A stretch of 10,568 bases of DNA. Source: Candidatus Bathyarchaeota archaeon (lineage in GTDB: Archaea; Thermoproteota; Bathyarchaeia; Bathyarchaeales; Bathyarchaeaceae). Position numbers and translations under genes: made by a program. The DNA is taken from assembly GCA_020346825.1 (NCBI GenBank), contig CP070791.1:1052587-1063154 (forward strand), given 5' to 3'. Of this stretch, positions 1 through 5,421 are shown piece after piece; the stretch's first letter is position 1, and every line of letters begins with the position of its first letter. Below the pieces are notes generated by a model. The model worked only from the letters and a program-made list of their open reading frames with translations, did no database searches and was not told where the DNA came from.

Positions 1-1
1 T

Positions 2-574
2 GTTTGGAAAAAAGTGCCCCGTTCAATGTTTTACCTCTTACTTTCTTTTGTTAGCTTTCATCTCGGATGGGCTGCAGTTCAGCGCTACTTGGTTGTGTAT
101 GCTGTGCAAGAGCTTTCAATAGACGAGGCTGTTTGGCCCCTAATCCTTACGGCGTTGTTCGTTACAATGATCGTTTTGGCTGTTCCTATGGGAAAAGTCG
201 TAGACAGATTCAACAGAAAGATTCCTCTCTTGATTTCCTACTTGACGGCCATGGTTGCACTCTGGCTTTTCGTGACCGGAGACTTGATAAGACTTTTCTT
301 TTCTCTAGCAATTTTCGGCGTCGCGATAGTTATGATAGACTCAGCGTACAGTGCCTTGGAAGCTGACCTAACTCCCAAGGAGCATCGCGGAAAGGTTACC
401 GGCTTCCGATACTTCTCAGCCTATATTGTTATGGCGATAGGCAATCTAGTAGGAGGCATGTTATTCGAACATTTCTCTCCTCAGCTACCATTCTTTCTTG
501 CAATAATTTTCTTTATTCCCTCTTTTATCCTAACGCTCACTATGGTACACGAACCTGAAAAAAGAGAAGAGTAA
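2..574 (+). CDS. Major facilitator superfamily transporter, C-terminal half (5' end outside window)
   Basis: The reading frame is open to the left edge (V-W-K-K precede the first possible GTG at 14), so this is the tail of a larger gene. About 190 residues are visible, with roughly six hydrophobic segments, matching transmembrane helices 7-12 of a 12-helix MFS permease. Between the second and third segments lies the cytoplasmic MFS motif-A-like loop GKVVDRFNRK. A second typical loop, ALEADLTPKEHRGKVTG, follows the fourth segment, and the protein ends in a short charged tail (HEPEKREE). The protein should sit in the cytoplasmic membrane and move a small solute or drug by secondary transport. 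The substrate cannot be read from this half. It converges on asnS with 59 bases between the two stops. No functional link to the repair genes is evident. Confidence 0.85.
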   Translation, partial: VWKKVPRSMFYLLLSFVSFHLGWAAVQRYLVVYAVQELSIDEAVWPLILTALFVTMIVLAVPMGKVVDRFNRKIPLLISYLTAMVALWLFVTGDLIRLFFSLAIFGVAIVMIDSAYSALEADLTPKEHRGKVTGFRYFSAYIVMAIGNLVGGMLFEHFSPQLPFFLAIIFFIPSFILTLTMVHEPEKREE

Positions 575-584
575 ATGCATGCAT
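575..584. repeat. 10-bp perfect palindrome ATGCATGCAT after the transporter stop
   Basis: ATGCATGCAT begins one base after the transporter TAA, in the 59-base gap between two convergent genes. It is a perfect palindrome with alternating purine/pyrimidine bases. It has no T-tract, so it is not an obvious terminator. Related words (GCACATGCA) occur in both nurA promoter regions. Function unknown. Confidence 0.5.
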
Positions 585-633
585 AGGTTCAATGTCTATC
601 TTTCAAGCAATTGTTTTACGCGCGATCTGCGAA

Positions 634-1926
634 CTATGGGTAGTATCTTCTGATTGTTCGTGGGAAAGGAATGGTGTCCATTACGTTTTCCAGGTCAAGC
701 ATCCAAGCGAGCAGTCGCTCGACCCCCAATCCAAAACCAACGTGCTGGGTGGTTCCGTATCTTCTCAAATCAATGTACCAGTCATAGTCTTCATTTTTCA
801 ACCCGAATTCTTCAAGGCGGCTAATTAGCTCTTCTTTATCGTCAATCCTTGACCCGCCAGTGGCAAGTTCTCCAATTCTGGGCACGATCAAATCTACTGA
901 CATAACAAGTTTCGGGTTTTCCTTATACATCTTGCAGTAAAATGCCTTTATCTCCTTGGGGTAGGCATACACAAAAACGGGTTTTCCAAACTCTTTTGTC
1001 AACGCTCTTTCATCGTCAAACCCGAAATCTTCGCCCCATTTGATTTTGAAGCCTTTTTCATGAAGTTCCTCTATGGCTTTGTCGTAGGTGATTCTTTCGA
1101 ACGGCGGTTTTACTTCAGCCAAGTTCTTGGCATCCACTTTTAACTTGTAAAGCTCCTTTTTGCGTTGTTTTGCAACTTTTTGGCATACATAACTGACAAG
1201 GTCCTCTTCCAAACGCATGAGGTCATCCATGGTTGCGAAGGCTTGTTCCGCTTCCACGTGCCAATACTCTGCAAGATGCCTTATAGTTCGACTCTTTTCG
1301 GCTCTAAAAGAGGGAGCAACACAATAAACCTTCTCTAACGAACTTGTCAGCACTTCAAGGTGCAATTGGGCGCTCTGGGTTAGATAAAGGTCCTTATCAA
1401 AGTATTTTACATTGAAAAGTGTGGAACCGCCTTCCACTGCGCTGGAGATGAACATCGGCGGCGAGACTTCAATGAATTCTTTTTTTCTGAAAAACTCGTG
1501 GATAGATGTCATCGCTTCACTTCTTATTCTCATAATATTATTCATTCTTTGACTTCGAAGCCAAAGATGCCGAACGTCACGTCGAAACTCTTCGCTTTGG
1601 TCCTTTGATATTGGAAATGGTTCAGCTAGTCCCACTGTTTTCAATTGTTGGGTGGACACTTCAAAACCTCCCGGGGCGCGTTCATCTTTTCTAACGGCTC
1701 CAACAACTATTACAGATGACTCGATTGTCACCTTCTCAGCATCAGCCCAAGCTGAGCTGTCTCTTCTGACAGGGCATTGTATGATGCCGGTAGCGTCGCG
1801 AATGACCATGAAAATAATGCCTTTGCTTTCTCTCTTTCGGTATACCCACCCTTTAATACCTACAAGCTCACCTTCGAAATCGCCGTTCAATATATTTTGG
1901 ATAGATGTAAAAGAGATGGTCATCAT
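634..1926 (-). CDS. asnS: Asparaginyl-tRNA synthetase, archaeal type
   Basis: This is a complete 430-residue class IIb aminoacyl-tRNA synthetase that charges tRNA-Asn with asparagine using ATP in the cytoplasm. An N-terminal OB-fold anticodon-binding domain spans about residues 15-102. Catalytic motif 1 lies around 144-158. Motif 2 (about 200-227) contains SFRAEKSRTIRHLAEYWHVE; the S after RAEK and the EYWHVE run favour AsnRS over archaeal AspRS. Motif 3 is GFGLGVERLL (397-406), and the C-terminus IPFPRTIRRYYP is typical of the archaeal family. The OB domain argues against the asparagine synthetase-like paralogue, which lacks it. The segment GELATGGSR (352-360) differs slightly from the usual GE(I/L)-x-GGSQR form. 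Two ATG codons are tandem at the start (1926 and 1923), and a TATA box lies about 30 bases upstream. The gene stands alone. Confidence 0.93.
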   Translation of the reverse strand: MMTISFTSIQNILNGDFEGELVGIKGWVYRKRESKGIIFMVIRDATGIIQCPVRRDSSAWADAEKVTIESSVIVVGAVRKDERAPGGFEVSTQQLKTVGLAEPFPISKDQSEEFRRDVRHLWLRSQRMNNIMRIRSEAMTSIHEFFRKKEFIEVSPPMFISSAVEGGSTLFNVKYFDKDLYLTQSAQLHLEVLTSSLEKVYCVAPSFRAEKSRTIRHLAEYWHVEAEQAFATMDDLMRLEEDLVSYVCQKVAKQRKKELYKLKVDAKNLAEVKPPFERITYDKAIEELHEKGFKIKWGEDFGFDDERALTKEFGKPVFVYAYPKEIKAFYCKMYKENPKLVMSVDLIVPRIGELATGGSRIDDKEELISRLEEFGLKNEDYDWYIDLRRYGTTQHVGFGLGVERLLAWMLDLENVMDTIPFPRTIRRYYP

Positions 1927-1955
1927 CTTTCATCTTTACTCTTGTCAGTCAAGCC

Positions 1956-1965
1956 TAAATATTTA
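1956..1965 (-). promoter_or_regulatory. TATA box of asnS (near-leaderless promoter)
   Basis: TAAATATTTA is a perfect AT palindrome centred about 35 bases upstream of the asnS ATG. With the usual archaeal offset of about 25 bases, transcription would start roughly 9 bases before the ATG. No clear Shine-Dalgarno sequence is present, which fits a near-leaderless mRNA. Confidence 0.6.
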
Positions 1966-2000
1966 CGTACACCGCTTTCCTCGTTTCTTTGGTGTTTGCT

Positions 2001-2018
2001 TTGAGAAGCCTGTCTCAA
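2001..2018. repeat. Inverted repeat TTGAGA-N6-TCTCAA
   Basis: Six-base perfect arms (2001-2006 and 2013-2018) flank AGCCTG, in the gap between asnS and the winged-helix gene. It is about 35-50 bases upstream of the asnS TATA box when read leftward. The word CTTTGAGA recurs at 2094-2101. It could be an operator or a weak hairpin; no function is demonstrated. Confidence 0.35.
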
Positions 2019-2058
2019 CATAGATTGATTATGTCACCGCTGGCTTTTCTTATAGCAT

Positions 2059-2075
2059 CTAGACTCCACTTCTAG
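2059..2075. repeat. Inverted repeat CTAGA-N7-TCTAG, possible hairpin downstream of the winged-helix gene
   Basis: Five-base arms flank a 7-base loop, with partial outer pairing (GCA at 2055-2057 and TGC nearby). It lies about 100 bases downstream of the minus-strand winged-helix stop. No T-run follows in either direction, so a terminator role is weak. The rest of the 248-base gap (1927-2174) shows no supportable gene or RNA. Confidence 0.3.
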
Positions 2076-2174
2076 GCGTGCCCGTGTTACCTCCCTTTGA
2101 GACGTTGCTGGAGAGATGAACAGACTAGAATGATATTTCATGAATTGTTGGAAACCTCAGGCAAGAACTATTCC

Positions 2175-2576
2175 TCAACGGCTTGGTGGCCTTTTTTGGG
2201 CATAACGGTATCGTCTAGGTCGTCCTTCCCGAGTTAATAAGCCGTCTTTCACCAAATCTACGAGCGCGTGCGCTACCGCAGTGCGGTCGTAATGAAAGCC
2301 CCTGCGTGCCATTTCACTATGCACTTCTCCGAGTCCTTTCGGATACGCAAACCATCCTTCAGACCAGAGCTTTTGTATGAGGCCTTTACATGTTTCAGCC
2401 CTGGCAGGAGGCAAATGGCGCTCTGAAACAACTATCTGTTCCTTTGCGTATTCAGTGACGGTTGACAGAATTCTTTTGACAGCTTCTTCCAACTGGTCTC
2501 CTCGGCATTCGATCTCGAACTCTAGGTTTCCAACTTTCATTTTTAGATGGATGGGGGGCTCGGTTTCTTCCGTCAT
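2175..2576 (-). CDS. Small winged-helix (wHTH) protein, uncharacterised, possible regulator
   Basis: A 133-residue protein of unknown specific function. Residues about 10-48 (HLKMKVGNLEFEIECRGDQL and following helix) look like a short beta-alpha segment with a charged amphipathic helix. Residues about 62-127 fit a winged helix: one helix (ETCKGLIQKLWSEGWF), a second with the helix-turn segment (GLGEVHSEMARRG), a probable recognition helix (DRTAVAHALVDLVKDGLL), then a basic wing (TREGRPRRYRYAQKR). The Arg/Lys-rich C-terminus supports nucleic-acid binding. The ATG is preceded by GGGAGG (2580-2585, minus strand), which fixes the start, although the 3-base spacer is short. It diverges from the nurA-like gene across a shared promoter region, so autoregulation or regulation of the repair genes is possible, but that is inference. 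The wHTH fold call is fairly secure; the function is not. Confidence 0.75.
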   Translation of the reverse strand: MTEETEPPIHLKMKVGNLEFEIECRGDQLEEAVKRILSTVTEYAKEQIVVSERHLPPARAETCKGLIQKLWSEGWFAYPKGLGEVHSEMARRGFHYDRTAVAHALVDLVKDGLLTREGRPRRYRYAQKRPPSR

Positions 2577-2579
2577 TTT

Positions 2580-2585
2580 CCTCCC
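2580..2585 (-). promoter_or_regulatory. Ribosome binding site of the winged-helix gene
   Basis: Read leftward this is GGGAGG, three bases before the ATG at 2576. It is a strong match to the archaeal anti-Shine-Dalgarno sequence and decides the start. Confidence 0.6.
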
Positions 2586-2603
2586 TTATTGTCTATTGTA
2601 TTG

Positions 2604-2620
2604 AACATAATGCACATGCA
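2604..2620. repeat. Shared promoter words AACATAATG and GCACATGCA, copy 1
   Basis: AACATAATG (2604-2612) overlaps GCACATGCA (2612-2620) by one base. Both 9-base words recur exactly upstream of the second nurA gene, at 5368-5376 and 5331-5339. They may be binding sites for a common regulator; this rests on sequence identity alone. Confidence 0.4.
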
Positions 2621-2625
2621 CAACA

Positions 2626-2633
2626 TTTAAATA
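2626..2633. promoter_or_regulatory. TATA element TTTAAATA in the divergent promoter region
   Basis: TTTAAATA, part of the palindrome ATTTAAAT (2625-2632), sits between the two divergent genes. Rightward it would place transcription initiation near 2655, giving a leader of about 15 bases before the nurA-like start. Leftward it would place initiation near 2603, giving a leader of about 27 bases that includes the GGGAGG site. One near-symmetric element could therefore serve both directions. It is flanked by AACAT words and by the direct repeat ATGCAC-ATGCAC (2610-2621). Confidence 0.5.
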
Positions 2634-2660
2634 CACTACCCGCCAATTCCATAACTTATT

Positions 2661-2665
2661 GGTGA
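2661..2665 (+). promoter_or_regulatory. Ribosome binding site of the nurA-like gene
   Basis: GGTGA is six bases upstream of the GTG at 2672 and only three bases upstream of the in-frame TTG at 2669. The spacing favours the GTG start. Confidence 0.45.
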
Positions 2666-2671
2666 ATATTG

Positions 2672-3772
2672 GTGATTGAACAATTAAGTTATGCAACAAC
2701 CCCAAAATATAATTTTCCACAATCCTTACATGGTCTGCAACTTCCACAAAAATTCATCGAGTCAAGCCTCAGATCAATGAGGAACATGGAAGACGAATCT
2801 TTTCAACCCAACGAATCAGGCTTCAAACAATATGCAACATCGCATCAGCAAAACTTTGAAGGCGCCACACCTATCTTGAGAACTCATGACTTGTTGACAA
2901 TAAAATCAATTCCCATCAAACCCCTTTTTTGCGATACGCCAGTTGCAGCCGTGGACGTTTCAAGCATAAAAATTGGCGAAACTGAAACCGGCCTACTCTG
3001 TGCTATAAGGGGAGCAATCGTATGGAAACACGATAGTCGATATAGCTATCTTCGCTTTGGACCCTTCCCTTTCCACATAACGGAAGAAAACAAAAAGGAA
3101 ATCTACAATCTTTTCAAGCACCATTCCTTCGAGATCTCAGAAGATGCCAACGCACCAAACCTGGCTAACGTGCCGATTAGAATGGGTAGTCTGCTTGAAC
3201 GCTGGCTTCAACTAGGTATTTCTTGTTCCGCGCATGACAGCGTTATCTTGTGGGATGGTTCCCTAACAGCAGGAACTGCCGATAGCCCACTGAACGTTGT
3301 ATCTCAACTTTTGGAAATCTCCAGAAACCGTCTTAACACAATCCTAGCCTTCTCCAAGACCACCAACTTGAGACTCTTAGGCCATAAATTAACCGATTTA
3401 GGGGAAAAGTCCTGGCCACCGTGTTTGCTTCAAATAAACGGCTTTCCCCCTCAATCAGGTCCTGTATTTTCCCTCGGAAACGTTTACGTTGCAAAATTAA
3501 CCCAAGGAATTTGCTCCTTCAGGTTGGATATCGATAAGGAAATCTCACTAGAACGTGGAATAGAAGCAGTTCAAAAGCTTCTCGGAAACGATCTTCTCAT
3601 TCAGAGTTATCCTGAAACCCTGCGCCTAGCACACACATTTTCCACCTTCACCGCCACCGAAGTGATAGGAATTCAACATCTCATAGCTCAACAATATGGG
3701 CTGAGAATAATTGCAAGACCAAACATACGTCGCCTACTCTTTGGACCCTTTGGAAAAGGCTCTGAGGGCTAA
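2672..3772 (+). CDS. Diverged NurA-family nuclease (first of two NurA paralogues)
   Basis: NurA proteins are 5'-3' nucleases that pair with the HerA ATPase to resect DNA ends. Numbering runs from the TTG at 2669 (367 residues). A long N-terminal region (1-90) is rich in polar residues. The first catalytic segment is VAAVDVSS with D96, and the second is VILWDGSLTAG with D196. Next come the NurA-type SKTT (K230) and a late segment YPETLRLAHTF (314-324), which matches YPYGLVDADRF in the second NurA. The C-terminus ends in a basic stretch (ARPNIRRLLFGPFGKG) and lacks the DAH motif seen at the end of the other paralogue. I prefer the GTG at 2672, because GGTGA (2661-2665) is 6 bases before it, over the TTG at 2669. 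Only 2 bases separate it from the herA-like gene, which supports a NurA-HerA pair. Family call good; activity untested. Confidence 0.82.
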   Translation: MIEQLSYATTPKYNFPQSLHGLQLPQKFIESSLRSMRNMEDESFQPNESGFKQYATSHQQNFEGATPILRTHDLLTIKSIPIKPLFCDTPVAAVDVSSIKIGETETGLLCAIRGAIVWKHDSRYSYLRFGPFPFHITEENKKEIYNLFKHHSFEISEDANAPNLANVPIRMGSLLERWLQLGISCSAHDSVILWDGSLTAGTADSPLNVVSQLLEISRNRLNTILAFSKTTNLRLLGHKLTDLGEKSWPPCLLQINGFPPQSGPVFSLGNVYVAKLTQGICSFRLDIDKEISLERGIEAVQKLLGNDLLIQSYPETLRLAHTFSTFTATEVIGIQHLIAQQYGLRIIARPNIRRLLFGPFGKGSEG

Positions 3773-3774
3773 CA

Positions 3775-5256
3775 GTGCGGCTTTACAAAAAAGAAGGCAA
3801 CACCCTTCAAATCCTCAGTTTTCCAAACGACAACATTGAAAAAGGTGACTACCTCATCATAGAAGACTCGAGAGTCAACAAGAAGTTGATCACACAGGTA
3901 ATTGATGTCCAATTTGCAAACGTCCCAGGTCTCCTTGAAGAGCTTCTTCGAGACTCCACAACTGAAGATTGCGTTTATGGAGAAGATTTTGATCCGTTGA
4001 AAGTGTCATCTCACATAAATCATATTCAAGATGCGTGGATGCTTCTATGCAAAATTCGTGGAACCCTGGAGAATGAAAAACCAAGTGTGAATGTTTCATG
4101 GCTTCCTTCCCGATCCAAGTCGGGCATAGAAAGATTTTCCATCACTTCTCTACTAGCCCAGATAGATAACGGTAGGAATCTTCCAATACATATTGGTGAA
4201 ACCAAAGAGAAGTCTCCGTTCACCATTAACGCTCATGACTTAGATGGAACACTAAACATAGTTACCGGAAAAAAGGGAACCGGAAAATCTCACTTATCCA
4301 AACTCCTCGTCCTAGGTCTTATTGATTATGGAGCCACGGTTATAGTTCTTGACCTAAATGGCGAGTACACAAACCTAGGCTTTTCTCAAAACGGGGAAAA
4401 GAATGTGTATCATGACAAGGTGCACGTGCTAACACCTGGGGCCAACCTCAAGGTATCACTGGCTCAACTGGATCTAAGAGTCATGCTAAACATTCTCGTT
4501 CACGCTCTTCATCTTCCCGGCGCATCCACTCGAGAGTTCCGGCGCATATGGCAGTTTCTGAACCAACGGCGTGCCTCTACACTCCGAGAACTTGGTGAGG
4601 CCATTAAAAGCTGGAAGTGTAATCAACACGTGCGAGATGCCCTTTTCTCCCGCTATAACAGCTTGCTAAACTCTGGTTTCTTCACAGACATTGCAACGGA
4701 AGCAGTGACCTTCGAAGAATTCTTTGGAGAAACTCGAAAAGGTGGAGCCTTAATCCTAAACTTGCAGGATGTTTCGTCGGTTGATCGCCAGATTGTTGTG
4801 GAATATACTCTCGGAAAACTTGTGGAACTTCTAGGTCAATGGAAGATAAGAGCCGTTTTTCTTTTTGCTGAAGAAGCCCATCTCTATCTCCGGGAGACCT
4901 ACTGGGATGACATTGTTACGAGAATGAGGCACTTCGGAGTCTTCACTACTTTCGTAACCAATCAACCTGACACAATAAGAGAAAACATCTACCGTCAAGC
5001 CGACAACATCTTCCTTCTGAATTTCACCAACGAACGTGATCTAGAAACCGTATCCAGAGCTGCGAGAGTTGACTCCGAAACAGTAAAATCAATTGCCCAT
5101 GATCTTCCGCACCATCATTGTCTGGTTCTTGGAAAAACCGTGAAAGATTTTCCTATGGTAGTAAAGGTTAGAGCTTATGATGTTCAGACTATGGGCCAAA
5201 CCCGCCTCTTCTTCACAAGTAGGGACTATGCGCGCGCGGAGCCTCAATTGAGATAG
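3775..5256 (+). CDS. Diverged HerA-like FtsK-superfamily ATPase (first of two HerA paralogues)
   Basis: A 493-residue P-loop ATPase of the HerA/FtsK group, expected to form a hexameric ring that pumps duplex DNA and partners with NurA. A HAS-barrel-like beta domain occupies about residues 1-115 (IEKGDYLIIEDSR, KLITQVIDV). Walker A is GKKGTGKSH (165-173), followed by the HerA-type strand VLDLNGEY (191-198). Walker B is VFLFAEEAHLYL (361-372), where an alanine (A365) replaces the first acidic residue of the usual (D/E)EAH. A possible arginine-finger region is TRMRHFGVF (382-390). The sensor segment VTNQPDTI (394-401) lacks the arginine of the common QRP motif. The start is GTG with GAGGGC (3764-3769) five bases upstream, overlapping the end of the nurA-like gene. 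The pairing suggests a dedicated complex with that NurA. HerA-like family membership is secure; the role is inferred. Confidence 0.85.
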   Translation: MRLYKKEGNTLQILSFPNDNIEKGDYLIIEDSRVNKKLITQVIDVQFANVPGLLEELLRDSTTEDCVYGEDFDPLKVSSHINHIQDAWMLLCKIRGTLENEKPSVNVSWLPSRSKSGIERFSITSLLAQIDNGRNLPIHIGETKEKSPFTINAHDLDGTLNIVTGKKGTGKSHLSKLLVLGLIDYGATVIVLDLNGEYTNLGFSQNGEKNVYHDKVHVLTPGANLKVSLAQLDLRVMLNILVHALHLPGASTREFRRIWQFLNQRRASTLRELGEAIKSWKCNQHVRDALFSRYNSLLNSGFFTDIATEAVTFEEFFGETRKGGALILNLQDVSSVDRQIVVEYTLGKLVELLGQWKIRAVFLFAEEAHLYLRETYWDDIVTRMRHFGVFTTFVTNQPDTIRENIYRQADNIFLLNFTNERDLETVSRAARVDSETVKSIAHDLPHHHCLVLGKTVKDFPMVVKVRAYDVQTMGQTRLFFTSRDYARAEPQLR

Positions 5257-5295
5257 GCAGATCCAAGACCAAAGTGAGTTGTTCTTGTGGAAAGA

Positions 5296-5301
5296 TTTTT
5301 T
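5296..5301 (+). terminator. Possible T-tract terminator after the herA-like gene
   Basis: A run of six T (5296-5301) begins 40 bases after the herA-like stop, in an intergenic region that also carries the next promoter. Archaeal termination often needs only such a U-tract. A single run is weak evidence. Confidence 0.25.
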
Positions 5302-5330
5302 GGAATGTTAAGGATTAACGTGACATTGAA

Positions 5331-5339
5331 GCACATGCA
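5331..5339. repeat. Shared promoter word GCACATGCA, copy 2
   Basis: Exact repeat of 2612-2620. It sits inside the run GCACATGCATGC, about 55-60 bases upstream of the nurA TATA box. Confidence 0.4.
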
Positions 5340-5367
5340 TGCTCTGAAAACATTAAGAATGAAGAGC

Positions 5368-5404
5368 AACATAATGTTTGTCGCAAAACATCATATAAAT
5401 GTTT
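5368..5404. repeat. Two AACAT/ATGTT dyads upstream of nurA, one framing its TATA box
   Basis: Dyad 1 is AACAT-A-ATGTT (5368-5378) and includes the shared word AACATAATG. Dyad 2 is AAACAT (5386-5391) and ATGTTT (5399-5404) around a 7-base spacer, CATATAA, that holds most of the TATA element. A further AAACAT lies at 5348-5353. A protein bound to dyad 2 would block TBP access, so this looks like an operator. That reading is inference. Confidence 0.45.
5394..5400 (+). promoter_or_regulatory. TATA box of the nurA-herA-mre11-rad50 unit
   Basis: TATAAAT lies about 22-28 bases before the nurA ATG at 5422. The usual offset would put the start of transcription almost at the ATG. A GGTGAT site (5413-5418) is also present just before the ATG, so the message may be leaderless or very short-leadered. 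The 165-base region around it (5257-5421) has no supportable gene. Confidence 0.6.
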
Positions 5405-5421
5405 GAAGCATCGGTGATGTA

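Noticed and set aside
14..16. GTG at 14 as the true start of the transporter
   Set aside because: The frame is open to the window edge, and the visible protein is only the second half of a 12-helix permease, so the gene is cut, not short.
1652..2023. Plus-strand reading frame of 123 codons antisense to asnS
   Set aside because: It is a shadow of asnS, has low-complexity composition and matches no recognisable domain.
2100..2150. Possible C/D-box guide RNA (GATGA-like and CTGA-like words)
   Set aside because: No properly spaced C, D', C' and D boxes could be laid out on either strand.
2672..5256. First NurA-HerA pair as a clear antiviral defence system
   Set aside because: No toxin, sensor, integrase, tRNA-site or phage gene lies nearby, and the immediate context is repair. 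It is kept only as one hypothesis in the findings.
5274..5318. 14-codon GTG frame (with C-S-C-G) between the herA-like gene and nurA
   Set aside because: Too short, no ribosome binding site, and it contains the T-tract; nothing supports translation.
5320..5406. 28-codon GTG frame before nurA
   Set aside because: It contains the nurA TATA box and both dyads and lacks a ribosome binding site, so it is regulatory DNA, not a gene.
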